Below, piece by piece: positions 54,954 to 64,000 of a stretch of 64,000 bases of DNA. Origin of the DNA: Candidatus Eubacterium faecigallinarum (GTDB taxonomy: Bacteria > Bacillota > Clostridia > Oscillospirales > Acutalibacteraceae); NCBI GenBank assembly GCA_019115455.1, contig DXDN01000001.1, forward strand, positions 1-64,000, read 5' to 3'. The notes beneath the pieces are model-generated. The model searched no databases and was not told the DNA's origin. It saw only the letters and a list, made by a program, of their open reading frames with translations. Positions within the stretch are counted from its first letter, which is position 1. Every line of letters begins with the position of its first letter. Made by a program: the position numbers and the translations under genes.

Positions 54954-56630
54954 ATGACTGATTATAAAGAGCTTGCTCAGTTGCTCTTTCCCGACATCGA
55001 CAAGAGCACTGACTATTATGAAAATCTTTATCCGACAAGAAATCTTAAGGAGGGTGCCCGTGTAACAAGATTCGCACCAAGTCCCACCGGATTTCTTCAT
55101 CTCGGCAATCTCTTTGCCTGCTCGGTTGCATATAAAACAGCAAAAACCACCGACGGCGTTTTCTATGTAAGAGTGGAGGACACCGACCAGAAGAGAAAGG
55201 TGGAGGGCGCAGTTGAGGTTATGCTTCAGGGGCTCAAGACCTACGGCATTACAGCAGACGAGGGCGTTATGCCGGACGGCTCACAAAAGGGCGATTACGG
55301 CCCCTATATTCAGAGCCAGCGAAAAGAAATTTACCAAACCTACGCAAAATGGCTTGTTAAACAAGGACTTGCATACCCATGCTTCTGCTCGGCTGACGAC
55401 CTTGAGGCTCTCAGACAGCAGCAGGAAAACGACGACATAAAAGGATATTACGGCAAGTACGCAAAATGCCGTGATCTTTCATATGAACAGGTAAAGGCGA
55501 ACATCGACGCCGGCATGAGCTGGACGCTCCGCCTGAGGTCCCCCGGCGACGTCAGCAAAAAATGCTATTTTGACGATATGATTAAGGGCAAAATCGAAAT
55601 GCCCGAAAATGTAATCGACGTGGTGCTCCTTAAAACGGACGGAATCCCCACATATCATTTTGCACACGTTATTGACGACCACCTTATGCGCACTACCCAC
55701 GTTATAAGAGGCGACGAGTGGATCGCTTCGGTTGCGCTCCATATTCAGTTATTTAAAGTTCTCGGCTTCAAGCCTGTAAAATACGCCCATGTGGCTCCGC
55801 TTATGAAAGAGGAAAACGGCAACAAGAGGAAGCTTTCCAAGCGAAAGGACCCTGAGCTTGCTGTGACATACTATGAGCAGGAGGGCTTCCCCGCCGAATC
55901 CGTCAACGAATATATGCTGACTATTATGAACTCGAATTTTGAGGACTGGAGAAGAACCAACAAGGACGCCGATATCAACAGCTTTCCGTTTAATCTCAAG
56001 AAAATGTCTGTTTCCGGCGCTCTGTTTGACCTGGTAAAGCTCACCGACGTTTCCAAAAATGTAATCTGCACCATGACGGCGCAGGAAGTTTTTGATAAAT
56101 CATACGAATGGGCAAAGGAATATAACAAGCAGCTTGCCGCTCTTTACGAAAAGGACAAGGCTTATGCCACCTCCGTTCTCAATATTGACAGAGGCAACAA
56201 AAAGCCCAGAAAGGATATAGCCAAGTGGTCTGATATTATGGACTATATCAGCTATATGTATGACGAAACCTTTGAGAAAAATTACGAACTGACCGGCAAC
56301 GCTACTCCCCAGCTTGCGGCGGATGTTCTTGAGCTTTACAAGGATATCGTTGATGTAAACGACGACAAGGACACATGGTTTGCCAAGATAAAAGAGCTTT
56401 GCCCTCAGGTGGGATGCACTCCTAACGTTAAGGAATACAAGCAGAATCCCGACGCTTACAGAGGGCATGTGGGCGACGTATCAACCGTTATTCGTGTGGC
56501 GCTGACAGGCAGGACAAACACTCCCGACCTTTTTGCCATAACCGCTCTTCTGGGCGCTGACAGAGTCAGGGAGAGGATAGAAAACGCTATCGCATATTAC
56601 AAGGAGGAAAACAATGGCTCAAATCAATAA
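54954..56630 (+). CDS. gltX: Glutamate-tRNA ligase
   Basis: A 558-residue class I synthetase. The HIGH-type motif is [13 protein letters not shown] and the KMSKS-type loop is [13 protein letters not shown]. At 558 residues it is longer than most bacterial GluRS (about 470-490), with extra sequence in the C-terminal anticodon-binding half, as I would expect for the long clostridial form. It overlaps glnS by 17 bases, so the two synthetases are made together. Because a true GlnRS is encoded next door, this enzyme may be discriminating, but that cannot be told from sequence alone. Confidence 0.93.
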   Translation: MTDYKELAQLLFPDIDKSTDYYENLYPTRNLKEGARVTRFAPSPTGFLHLGNLFACSVAYKTAKTTDGVFYVRVEDTDQKRKVEGAVEVMLQGLKTYGITADEGVMPDGSQKGDYGPYIQSQRKEIYQTYAKWLVKQGLAYPCFCSADDLEALRQQQENDDIKGYYGKYAKCRDLSYEQVKANIDAGMSWTLRLRSPGDVSKKCYFDDMIKGKIEMPENVIDVVLLKTDGIPTYHFAHVIDDHLMRTTHVIRGDEWIASVALHIQLFKVLGFKPVKYAHVAPLMKEENGNKRKLSKRKDPELAVTYYEQEGFPAESVNEYMLTIMNSNFEDWRRTNKDADINSFPFNLKKMSVSGALFDLVKLTDVSKNVICTMTAQEVFDKSYEWAKEYNKQLAALYEKDKAYATSVLNIDRGNKKPRKDIAKWSDIMDYISYMYDETFEKNYELTGNATPQLAADVLELYKDIVDVNDDKDTWFAKIKELCPQVGCTPNVKEYKQNPDAYRGHVGDVSTVIRVALTGRTNTPDLFAITALLGADRVRERIENAIAYYKEENNGSNQ

Positions 56631-58296
56631 CAGCGAAGAAAATGCAACGAGCACAAACTTTATTCACGATTTTATTGACGAGGATCTTGCCGAGGGTAAA
56701 TACAGCAGAATTCAGACCCGTTTCCCTCCTGAGCCAAACGGCTATCTTCATATCGGTCACGCAAAGGCGATATGCATTAATTTCGGCGTTAAGGAAAAGT
56801 ATCACGGAATCTGCAATCTGCGTCTTGACGACACAAACCCCACAAAAGAGGACACGGAATACGTTGACGCCATTATGGAGGATATCAGATGGCTGGGATT
56901 TGACTGGGACAATGTTTACTACGCCTCAGACTATTTTGATTTCCTGTACGAGTGCGCCATTAAGCTGATAAAAAAAGGCAAGGCGTTCGTGTGCGAGCTT
57001 ACTCCCGAACAGATGAGGGAATACAGGGGCACCCTTACACAGCCCGGCAAAAATTCCCCCTACAGGGACAGAAGCATAGAAGAAAATCTTGACCTTTTTG
57101 AAAGAATGACTAAGGGAGAATTCCCTGAAGGCTCAAAGGTACTCAGAGCGAAGATAGACATGGCTTCCCCCAACCTCAACATGAGGGACCCGATTATCTA
57201 CAGAATTATGTTTGCGCACCACCACAGAACAGGCGACAAATGGTGCGTATATCCCATGTACGATTTTGCGCATCCGCTTTCTGACGCATACGAAAAGGTA
57301 ACCCACTCTCTCTGCTCACTGGAATTTGAAAATCACAGACCGCTTTACGACTGGTTTGTCAATGAGCTCATTGAGGGCGAAAAACCGCGTCAGATCGAGT
57401 TTGCAAGGCTTAATCTCAACTACACTCTTACTTCAAAAAGAAAGTGCCTCAAGCTCGTTAACGACAATATAGTATCCGGCTGGGACGATCCGAGAATGGC
57501 AACCCTCAGCGGAATGAGGAGAAGAGGATACCCTGCCGAGGCAATCAGGGATTTCTGCGACAGAATAGGCGTTTCTAAGGCATACAGCGTTGTTGATTTT
57601 GCATTGCTGGAGGCTTGCGTGCGCGATAATCTCGGCGCAACATCCCCCAGGGCAATGGCGGTTATTGACCCGCTTAAACTGGTTATCGACAATTATCCTG
57701 AGGACAAAACCGAGGAGATAGAATGTGAATATCATCCGGATCATCCCGAATACGGATCAAGGAAAATGCCGTTTTCAAAGGAGCTTTGGATAGAAAAGAA
57801 CGACTTTATGATTGAACCTATCAAAAAGTACCGTCGTCTTTTTGTGGGCAATGAGGTAAGACTTTACAAGGCTTATTTTGTTACCTGCACCGGATATGAC
57901 CTTGACGAAAACGGCGAGGTATGCTGCGTGCACTGCACATACGATCCCCAGACCCTCGGCGGCGATGCACCCGACGGCAGAAAAGTTAAGGGAACGATTC
58001 ACTGGGTATCAGCTGAGGACAACTGCCCTGCCCAGATAAGGCTCTATGAAAGGCTCTTTAATGTTGAAAACCCCAGCGACGAGGAGGGCGTAAGCTCCTT
58101 TGAGGACAACCTTAATCCCGATTCGCTGACTGTTGTAAACGGCTATGTTGAAAAAGCTCTGGCAGATTGCAGCGTCGGTGCAAAATATCAGTTCATGAGA
58201 AACGGATATTTCTGCAAGGACAAGGATTCAACCGGCGACATGCCTGTATTCAACAGAACTGTCGCATTACGTGACGGATTTAAAATCGCAAAATAA
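56614..58296 (+). CDS. glnS: Glutamine-tRNA ligase
   Basis: A 560-residue GlnRS: the class I motif [23 protein letters not shown], the catalytic-core block [19 protein letters not shown], the KMSKS-type [12 protein letters not shown], and the GlnRS-specific [24 protein letters not shown]. The two C-terminal beta-barrels follow ([11 protein letters not shown] onward). Having GlnRS means glutaminyl-tRNA can be made directly and not only through GatCAB. The ATG lies inside the end of gltX, with AAGGAGG upstream. Confidence 0.96.
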   Translation: MAQINNSEENATSTNFIHDFIDEDLAEGKYSRIQTRFPPEPNGYLHIGHAKAICINFGVKEKYHGICNLRLDDTNPTKEDTEYVDAIMEDIRWLGFDWDNVYYASDYFDFLYECAIKLIKKGKAFVCELTPEQMREYRGTLTQPGKNSPYRDRSIEENLDLFERMTKGEFPEGSKVLRAKIDMASPNLNMRDPIIYRIMFAHHHRTGDKWCVYPMYDFAHPLSDAYEKVTHSLCSLEFENHRPLYDWFVNELIEGEKPRQIEFARLNLNYTLTSKRKCLKLVNDNIVSGWDDPRMATLSGMRRRGYPAEAIRDFCDRIGVSKAYSVVDFALLEACVRDNLGATSPRAMAVIDPLKLVIDNYPEDKTEEIECEYHPDHPEYGSRKMPFSKELWIEKNDFMIEPIKKYRRLFVGNEVRLYKAYFVTCTGYDLDENGEVCCVHCTYDPQTLGGDAPDGRKVKGTIHWVSAEDNCPAQIRLYERLFNVENPSDEEGVSSFEDNLNPDSLTVVNGYVEKALADCSVGAKYQFMRNGYFCKDKDSTGDMPVFNRTVALRDGFKIAK

Positions 58297-58311
58297 TCGC
58301 AGGTGAAAGTT

Positions 58312-60135
58312 TTGACTACAAGAAATGATATTAAAAATATCGCTATAATAGCTCACGTTGACCACGGAAAGACTACGCTTGTTGATGAAATGCTGCACCA
58401 GAGCGGCATTTTCCGTGACAACGAGGAAGTGGCTGAGAGAGTTATGGATTCTAACGACCTTGAAAGGGAGAGAGGAATCACCATTCTTTCAAAAAACACA
58501 TCCATTCATTATAAGGACACAAAAATAAATATTGTTGACACACCCGGCCATGCCGATTTCGGCGGCGAAGTGGAGCGTATTCTCACTATGGTAGACGGTG
58601 TTCTGCTTTTGGTAGACGCCTTTGAGGGCTGCATGCCGCAGACCCGTTTTGTTCTGAAAAAAGCACTGGGACTGCATAAAAAGCCGCTGGTGGTTGTCAA
58701 CAAAATTGACCGTGACGGAGCAAGACCTGCCGAGGTAATTGACGAAGTTCTTGACCTGTTCATTGAGCTTGGTGCCGACGATGACCAGATAGAATTCCCG
58801 GTAGTATACGCTTCGGCAAGGGACGGATACTCCAGCCTCGACCCTAATGTCAGAGAAGGAGATATGAGACCTTTGCTTGACGCAATTTTGGAATACATAC
58901 CATCACCCGTGGGAGATATGGAGGGACCGACTCAGGTATTATTCTCCTCCCTTGAATATGACGATTACGTAGGGCGAATCGGCGTCGGAAGAGTAGAGAG
59001 AGGCGTTGTAAAAGTTAATACTCCGTATGTTCTCTGCCGCCACGACGGCACTCAGGAAAACGTAAAATTCTCAAAGATTTATCAGTTTGAGGGACTTAAA
59101 AGAGTTGACTGCAACGAGGCTAAATTCGGCGACCTTATCTGTGTATCTGGCATTGCAGACCTTAACATCGGCGAAACCGTATGCGACCCGGAACACGTTG
59201 AGCCGCTGCCCTTTGTTAAAATTGACGAACCCACAATCTCAATGAATTTCATTGTCAACGACTCGCCATTCGCCGGCAGAGAGGGCAAATATGTAACCTC
59301 AAGAAATCTTCGCGACAGACTTTTCAAGGAAGTTGAAACCAACGTATCCATGCGTGTGGAAGAGACAGATTCCATGGATACATTCAAGGTATCCGGCAGA
59401 GGCGAACTTCATCTCTCAATACTTATTGAGACTATGCGCCGTGAGAATTACGAGTTCCAGGTATCACGTCCCCAGGTAATTATGAAAAAGGACCAAAACG
59501 GAAAGACACTTGAACCTGTTGAGCTTGCCATTATTGAGGTTCCTGAGGAATATGTGGGCGTTGTTATGGAAAAACTCTGCTCCAGAAAGGGCGAGATTGA
59601 AAACATGGACACCCGCTCCACAGGAATGACTCATCTTGAAATCAAGATTCCTTCAAGAGGACTTATAGGCTACCGCTCGGAATTCCTTACCGACACAAAC
59701 GGTAACGGCATTATGAACCAGCTTTTTGTTGGATATGAGGAATACAAGGGCGATATAGCCACCAGAAGCCGAGGCTCCATCGTTGCCCACGAAACAGGAA
59801 CCACCACCGGTTACGGTTTGTGGAACACTCAGGACAGAGGAAAGCTTTTTGTAGGTCCGGGCGTTGAAGTTTACGAGGGAATGATTGTCGGCGAATGTGC
59901 TAAGGATGAAGATATTGTATGCAATGTCTGCAAGAAAAAGCATGTTACAAACACACGTGCCAGCGGCTCGGATGAAGCGCTGAAGCTTGTTCCGCCAACG
60001 GTACTGTCCCTTGAACAGAGCATGGAGTTTTTGGCTGACGACGAGCTGCTTGAGGTAACGCCTAAATCAATCAGGCTCAGAAAGACAATTCTTGACAAAT
60101 CCCTGAGACTCAAAGCGGAAAGCAGAAAGAAATAA
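58312..60135 (+). CDS. typA: Ribosome-associated GTPase TypA/BipA
   Basis: A translational GTPase of about 607 residues. The G1 motif is AHVDHGKTTL, G2 is in RGITI, G3 is DTPGHADF, G4 NKID and G5 SAR. Domains II, III and V follow, and the BipA-specific C-terminal domain includes IPSRGLIGYRSEFLT. BipA helps 50S assembly and growth under cold or stress. AGGTGA at 58301-58306 best fits a TTG start at 58312; a GTG at 58303 is the alternative and adds three residues. It follows glnS by fewer than 20 bases. Confidence 0.96.
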   Translation: MTTRNDIKNIAIIAHVDHGKTTLVDEMLHQSGIFRDNEEVAERVMDSNDLERERGITILSKNTSIHYKDTKINIVDTPGHADFGGEVERILTMVDGVLLLVDAFEGCMPQTRFVLKKALGLHKKPLVVVNKIDRDGARPAEVIDEVLDLFIELGADDDQIEFPVVYASARDGYSSLDPNVREGDMRPLLDAILEYIPSPVGDMEGPTQVLFSSLEYDDYVGRIGVGRVERGVVKVNTPYVLCRHDGTQENVKFSKIYQFEGLKRVDCNEAKFGDLICVSGIADLNIGETVCDPEHVEPLPFVKIDEPTISMNFIVNDSPFAGREGKYVTSRNLRDRLFKEVETNVSMRVEETDSMDTFKVSGRGELHLSILIETMRRENYEFQVSRPQVIMKKDQNGKTLEPVELAIIEVPEEYVGVVMEKLCSRKGEIENMDTRSTGMTHLEIKIPSRGLIGYRSEFLTDTNGNGIMNQLFVGYEEYKGDIATRSRGSIVAHETGTTTGYGLWNTQDRGKLFVGPGVEVYEGMIVGECAKDEDIVCNVCKKKHVTNTRASGSDEALKLVPPTVLSLEQSMEFLADDELLEVTPKSIRLRKTILDKSLRLKAESRKK

Positions 60136-60194
60136 ATATTTTTCACATTAATAACAAATCAAGTATTAACAAATACAACAGATTATATAACTAA

Positions 60195-60222
60195 AGACCT
60201 GCCTTTACGGCAGGTCTTTTTT
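60195..60222 (+). terminator. Terminator after typA
   Basis: AGACCTGCC (60195-60203) pairs with GGCAGGTCT (60209-60217), followed by a T-run. Confidence 0.9.
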
Positions 60223-60228
60223 GTGCAG

Positions 60229-60257
60229 AAAAAGGCGGCAGCCCGAAAGCTGCCGCC
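60229..60257 (-). terminator. Terminator of the dockerin/repeat-protein/peptide transcript
   Basis: On the minus strand GGCGGCAGC (60257-60249) pairs with GCTGCCGCC (60242-60234), followed by TTTTT. It lies 21 bases after the peptide gene stop codon, confirming that the peptide gene is the last of its transcript. Confidence 0.88.
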
Positions 60258-60278
60258 CCCTGTTATTACCGAATCAGA

Positions 60279-60380
60279 TTAATCCCAAGAAGGATTAAGG
60301 TTCTCAATAGATGTTGTTACAACATCTGTTGTCTTGAATTCCTGTACTTCTGAAACCGGCTTAGTATAAAGTTCTTTCAT
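60279..60380 (-). CDS. 33-residue peptide of unknown function, possible peptide precursor
   Basis: A short frame opening at ATG 60380, with GAGGGGG about ten bases upstream, and ending TAA at 60279, followed by a terminator. The peptide begins MKELYTKPVSEVQEF, continues KTTDVVTTS, and ends IENLNPSWD. It is acidic and has no cysteine, signal peptide or membrane segment. It lies 24 bases after the 905-residue secreted protein on the same strand. The layout (polar leader-like part with KP and EV/EF, then TTS, then a short tail) recalls families of short Clostridia peptides and ribosomally made peptide precursors, but I cannot assign a family. A 19-base palindrome (60309-60327) lies inside the gene. 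Confidence 0.7.
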   Translation of the reverse strand: MKELYTKPVSEVQEFKTTDVVTTSIENLNPSWD

Positions 60381-60404
60381 TTAGCTTTATCCCCCTCGCC
60401 TGAA

Positions 60405-63122
60405 TTAATATGCATATGTCTGAGGTGCAGCATAAACTACCTGAGTAGCACCTTCAGCGTCAACATAAGCAAGGAATGCTCTTGCAACGATAGTACCTGT
60501 CTGAGCAGTGATACCATAGTTGAGTGCGAACTGATTAGCGTCAGTAGCGCAGTAGATAGCCTTTACAGTAGAACCGTCAACATCAGCAAGAGTGATCTCC
60601 TGATTTGCAAGATCCTTACCATAAATGTATCCAGCGTTTACATATGTGCAATCATCAGTCATTTCACGAGTTGCAAGGAATGAAGCACCCTTCATACCGT
60701 TTGATGTGATCTCTGTTACTGAAACTGATGCAACTGTAGGAGCAGCCTCAACTACATCATATACAGGTGTAAGATCCATATCAGTACCGATATAGAATGA
60801 GTATGTTTCACCGTAAGCAACTGTTGATTCACCCATCTTCCAAGCTGTTGCGCCAGGAGCTGTAACTGTTACGAGTGTGTTGTAACCGATACCAGTATTA
60901 ACATCCTCAGTTGTTGCATAAGGTGTTGTGATTGTAGCACCGTCAGCTGTTACTGTATAAGTAACCTCTGTGATTCTCTCATAAACAGGTGTGATTGTTG
61001 TTGTTGCTGTAAGAGCATCAATCTCCTCGTCTGAGAGTGACCAGCCGATAGCGTTGTAGCCAGCTATTGCAGGAACAGCAGGAACAACGATGTCAGCACC
61101 ATTTGTTACGGTCTGTGCATCAACAACGTTGCCGAACTTGTCAGCAAAAATAACAGTGAATTCGTTATCAGCTACTTCATCTTCTACAAGCTGGAATACA
61201 GGTGTGTAAACGATGTTAGCAAGAGCCTTAGCTGTGTAAGTTGCTTCAGTAGAAACGATCTTGCCGTTTACTTCCCAACCTACAAACTCAGCGCCCTCGA
61301 TAGGTGTAGCAGTAAGAACTACGTCAGAATTTGTATCAACATTGATTGTTACATCTTCAGCTGTTACAGCATTGTCGTTAACAGTAGCTGTACCAAGATC
61401 AACAGCCTCAACTGTTACAGAAACGCCCTTAAGAGCAGCGATCGGTCTTGTCTCAACGTGTGAAGGATCGTTGTTACATACACGAGTCTCTTCACCAGCC
61501 TCATCATATGTAGGCTCTTTTGTTACTGTCCACTCGCCCCAATCGTGACCTTTTGCAGGGATAACTTCACCTGTGGTGACTGTCTCGCCGCAAACTGAGC
61601 ACTTGGTGTCGCCGGTGTAACCAGGCTCTGTACATGTAGCAGCCTTAGCGTTGCCAGCGTCTACAGGAGTATGACCTGTTGCTTCGATAACTTCACCAGG
61701 AGTGATTACTTCACCGCAAACTGAGCATACAACGTCACCGGTGTAACCAGGTTCTGTACATGTAGCAGCCTTAACATTAGCAAGCTCATCAGCAGGAGTA
61801 TGACCTGTAGCCTCAGGATACTCGTCATAAGTCTCGCCGCCTACTGTGCACTTGTATACATAGTGGCCAGCCTCAGTACATGTAGGCTCTGTGCTAGCCT
61901 CTGCGTCCTTAACCCAATCATGAGCTACAGGACCGTTTGCAATTTCGTTATATGTTACATCAGCAGTAACATCAGCAACTGCAGGCCATGTATATGTTGT
62001 ATGACCATCATCATTTGATGTTGCAGCTGTGTTTGCAGGAACAACTACATCTGAAGCAGCTGTGCCAGCATCGTAAGCCTGCTCGGAAACTGTAACGCCG
62101 GCAGCGTTTACAAACTTAACTGTGTACTGATCTGCAGGAGCAGGTTCGTTAAAGATATTTGTTCCCATAAATGTGAATTTACGAGAACCAGGAGCTTCGG
62201 TATCGCCCTCAGTGTTAGTACCAGGAATACGATAGTTATACGCATATGTGGTAATATCACCAGTCATGATACCATCATCACGGTGCGCAACATAAAGAGC
62301 ACTTTCGAAGTTCGGATTAAGAGTATTGTCAGGGTCTCTTAATTCAAAATTAATGGGACCTTCGCCTGTGATCTTAAATACCCATGTATGCATGATGAGA
62401 GTATTCTCATATGTATAACCTGTGCTCAGATCACCTGTGTTGGGATCAGCAAAATAATCATCATGTGTTGATGAAATATCTGTACCAGCAGTAGATGAAG
62501 CAATTACATCTTCAAAATAATCATCTTTAATAGATGAAGGCTCAAGAGCTATGTTTATTTCTGGATAATATTTCATAGCTGACATGCTATCAAGGAAGGT
62601 GTCACCACCAGCTGCGAAAGTACCGCCAACAGCTGCTGCTTCTGAAACAGTACCAAGAGCATAAGTCGTTACACGACCGCTTCTGTATGAATAATATCCA
62701 GCAGGCTCAATATTGTCAGAAAATTTGATCTGAGTCTGTAAAGCATATACTGTATCAATGTTTTCAACTACTGAAGTTACTGTGAAATAGTCGCCTACAC
62801 CGTAAGTAACATCTGACTCAGGTGCTGCATAGCCAAGCACTTCGGCTGCTTTTGCTGCTTTTTCAGCAGAAAGTGTAAGAGTTCCGGCTTCCTTATCATA
62901 CTCAAGCGGAACATCATAAAGGCCACACATATCAAAAGTCTTACCAGCAGTTGCTGTATAATCCTGCCAGTCAGTAGCGTCATCTGCATGGAAAGTACCA
63001 AAATACAAATTAATATTTGGCTGATAGTCTCCAGCTGCAGCGAGAGCTGTGAATGGTACAGAAAATACTACCATAAGTACTGCAAGCAGAACTGCAATAG
63101 CCTTTTTAAATGATTTTTTCAT
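60405..63122 (-). CDS. Large secreted repeat protein with Cys-containing 42-residue repeats and InlB-type domains
   Basis: A 905-residue protein with a Sec signal peptide (KKAIAVLLAVLMVVFSVPFTALAA). Residues about 30-330 form a domain with cohesin/adhesin-like strand content that I cannot place. Around 335-395 is an InlB B-repeat-like unit (YTVKFVNAAGVTVSEQAYDAG). Three Cys-rich repeats follow, of the form ATCTEPGYTGDxxCSVCGE...GEVI.A.GH, a surface module common in Clostridia. Further beta units (FVGWEVNGKI, TVIFADKFGNVVDAQTV, YNAIGWSLS) follow. No sortase or dockerin motif is seen at the C terminus (PQTYAY). It follows the dockerin gene by 60 bases. Confidence 0.82.
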   Translation of the reverse strand: MKKSFKKAIAVLLAVLMVVFSVPFTALAAAGDYQPNINLYFGTFHADDATDWQDYTATAGKTFDMCGLYDVPLEYDKEAGTLTLSAEKAAKAAEVLGYAAPESDVTYGVGDYFTVTSVVENIDTVYALQTQIKFSDNIEPAGYYSYRSGRVTTYALGTVSEAAAVGGTFAAGGDTFLDSMSAMKYYPEINIALEPSSIKDDYFEDVIASSTAGTDISSTHDDYFADPNTGDLSTGYTYENTLIMHTWVFKITGEGPINFELRDPDNTLNPNFESALYVAHRDDGIMTGDITTYAYNYRIPGTNTEGDTEAPGSRKFTFMGTNIFNEPAPADQYTVKFVNAAGVTVSEQAYDAGTAASDVVVPANTAATSNDDGHTTYTWPAVADVTADVTYNEIANGPVAHDWVKDAEASTEPTCTEAGHYVYKCTVGGETYDEYPEATGHTPADELANVKAATCTEPGYTGDVVCSVCGEVITPGEVIEATGHTPVDAGNAKAATCTEPGYTGDTKCSVCGETVTTGEVIPAKGHDWGEWTVTKEPTYDEAGEETRVCNNDPSHVETRPIAALKGVSVTVEAVDLGTATVNDNAVTAEDVTINVDTNSDVVLTATPIEGAEFVGWEVNGKIVSTEATYTAKALANIVYTPVFQLVEDEVADNEFTVIFADKFGNVVDAQTVTNGADIVVPAVPAIAGYNAIGWSLSDEEIDALTATTTITPVYERITEVTYTVTADGATITTPYATTEDVNTGIGYNTLVTVTAPGATAWKMGESTVAYGETYSFYIGTDMDLTPVYDVVEAAPTVASVSVTEITSNGMKGASFLATREMTDDCTYVNAGYIYGKDLANQEITLADVDGSTVKAIYCATDANQFALNYGITAQTGTIVARAFLAYVDAEGATQVVYAAPQTYAY
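61615..61880 (-). repeat. Tandem 126-base coding repeats in the secreted protein
   Basis: The block starting GTGTAACCAGG at 61615 recurs at 61741, a spacing of exactly 126 bases (42 codons), with a third, diverged copy further on. Each encodes ATCTEPGYTGD plus a CSVCGE pair. The high DNA identity suggests recent duplication or recombination. Confidence 0.8.
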
Positions 63123-63182
63123 TTAAATTTTTCTCTCCCTGTTTAAGTAATTTTGTTATTCGATAACCTAAAACGTTTTATA

Positions 63183-63998
63183 TCAAAGTGTTAAATCATC
63201 ATATGCTACTGTTTTACCAAATATTCCGGAAAAAACAGCTGCATCAATTGCATTAACACCCTTGTCTGCATTCAAATCACAGTAGACATTATATTCCCCA
63301 CTAAAGGAACCGGAAAATACTGCAACATCAATAGCGTTGAATGCTCCGTCTTTGTTATAATCACAAATAACAATACCTACACTATCTAAAGTAACAACCG
63401 AATCAACGGCCTTGTCGGAGGATACCGTTAGGGTACCAGCTCTGTCAACAGTCGTTGAACCGCTAAAAGTGATAGTGTACTCTCCCACCGGAATATCCGG
63501 CAGGGTATAGAATCCGTTTTCGTCTGTTACGGCTTGGGCAATTATCAATCCATCTTTTTCAACTGTAACAGTTATACCGATAATTCCAGCCGTAGTGTTT
63601 GTTCCTGTGGTATCGGTAGCAATCAGTACCTGACCGTTTACCGTATACTCCGCTGTAATAACAGGAGTTACATCACAGGACATTGGGTAAAGGTTACCTG
63701 AGTAACCAGGGTACGAATCAACAAGTGCGTACTGGTCGCTAGTACTGTCGTTAAGGTCAACCTGTACAAACGTGTGATTCGGATCTTGATCTGCCGTGAT
63801 ATAATCAGCGGCATCACAATCTGACGCAAAGGTCATAGAAATGGTTGTCAGCACTTGACCGTCAGAAGAAATAGCCGTGCAATCATCATTGCCAGAAATA
63901 AATCCTGTGATGATTGTACTGTTTTCGTTCTTATACCCGATAGTGTGGAAAGGAAATGCCTCATCATCAGATATCGAGTATGACGGCGCTGAAGCCAC
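63183..63998 (-). CDS. Dockerin-containing secreted protein, cut at the window edge
   Basis: A partial C-terminal part of 271 residues; the frame continues to the edge, and the GTG at 63998 is probably internal. A beta-sandwich of carboxypeptidase-regulatory or Cna-B type (IIGITVTVEKDGLIIAQAVTDENGFYTLPDIPVGEYTITF) is followed by a two-repeat type I dockerin. Its calcium loops are DYNKDGAFNAIDVAVFSGSF and DLNADKGVNAIDAAVFSGIF, with the D-x-N-x-D spacing of the F-hand. The second loop has D-x-N-A-D-K in place of a Gly after the last Asp. Dockerins bind cohesins of scaffoldins, so the protein may be part of a cellulosome-like complex. A catalytic domain, if present, lies outside the window. Confidence 0.82.
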   Translation of the reverse strand: MASAPSYSISDDEAFPFHTIGYKNENSTIITGFISGNDDCTAISSDGQVLTTISMTFASDCDAADYITADQDPNHTFVQVDLNDSTSDQYALVDSYPGYSGNLYPMSCDVTPVITAEYTVNGQVLIATDTTGTNTTAGIIGITVTVEKDGLIIAQAVTDENGFYTLPDIPVGEYTITFSGSTTVDRAGTLTVSSDKAVDSVVTLDSVGIVICDYNKDGAFNAIDVAVFSGSFSGEYNVYCDLNADKGVNAIDAAVFSGIFGKTVAYDDLTL

Positions 63999-64000
63999 AG

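Noticed and set aside
61600-61880. A possible CRISPR array
   Set aside because: The repeats are long (126 bases), contiguous, and in frame inside a coding sequence; they encode protein modules. No cas gene was seen.

Overview
The window looks like a piece of chromosome from an anaerobic, endospore-forming Clostridia bacterium, most likely a Ruminococcus-like member of the Oscillospiraceae. This is inferred from gene content: the sporulation pair yqfC/yqfD, an oxygen and peroxide defence set of strict anaerobes (PerR, reverse rubrerythrin, A-type flavoprotein), a dockerin-bearing secreted protein, plant-polysaccharide enzymes, and strong AGGAGG-type ribosome binding sites. No 16S rRNA or other species marker is present, so the genus is not certain.

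Layout. Positions 1-1536 are AT-rich accessory DNA: the end of a P-loop kinase-like gene, a GNAT acetyltransferase flanked by a 12-base repeat, a small gene of a kind I associate with mobile elements, an array of ATTAGCA repeats, and a complete tRNA-Arg(CCT) with its own promoter. It abuts the 5' half of a second tRNA-Arg(CCT) at 1537-1576, which looks like an integration scar. Core chromosome follows: tRNA-Glu and tRNA-Met, then lexA, mrp, dCMP deaminase, a HAD phosphatase, a secreted protein, a DegV protein and birA on the plus strand.

7996-17771 is a minus-strand block: cdaA/cdaR (c-di-AMP synthesis), a cysteine desulfurase with a DUF3343 partner, an anSME-like radical SAM enzyme with a transglutaminase-like lipoprotein, tadA, a CPBP protease, a divergent ThyX-like protein, galU, and a bacterial RING-finger membrane protein. 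18010-29875 is plus strand: prfB, mgtC, a PdaA-like deacetylase, mreBCD-mrdA (cell elongation), mgsA, hisS-aspS-yfbR.

29966-44468 is minus strand: a uxuA / fructuronate reductase / GH30 hexuronate and glycan cluster, yqfC-yqfD, pth-mfd, a radical SAM protein, a GH2 beta-galactosidase and a sugar-phosphate transferase. secA is on the plus strand at 45416-48157. 48228-54811 is minus strand: GDPD, nitroreductase, asnB, a very small amidohydrolase-like protein lacking its barrel, the PerR/rubrerythrin/FprA defence group, and a DUF4250 gene of 58 codons. 54954-60135 carries gltX-glnS-typA. The right end (60229-63998, minus) is an extracellular locus: a dockerin protein, a 905-residue repeat-rich secreted protein, and a 33-residue peptide gene immediately downstream.

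The least explained parts are the 33-residue peptide in the dockerin locus, the tRNA-Arg scar with its adjacent repeat array, the barrel-less amidohydrolase, the divergent ThyX-like protein, and the radical SAM/lipoprotein pair without a sulfatase. All functions are read from motifs and family resemblance by eye; no database search was run.
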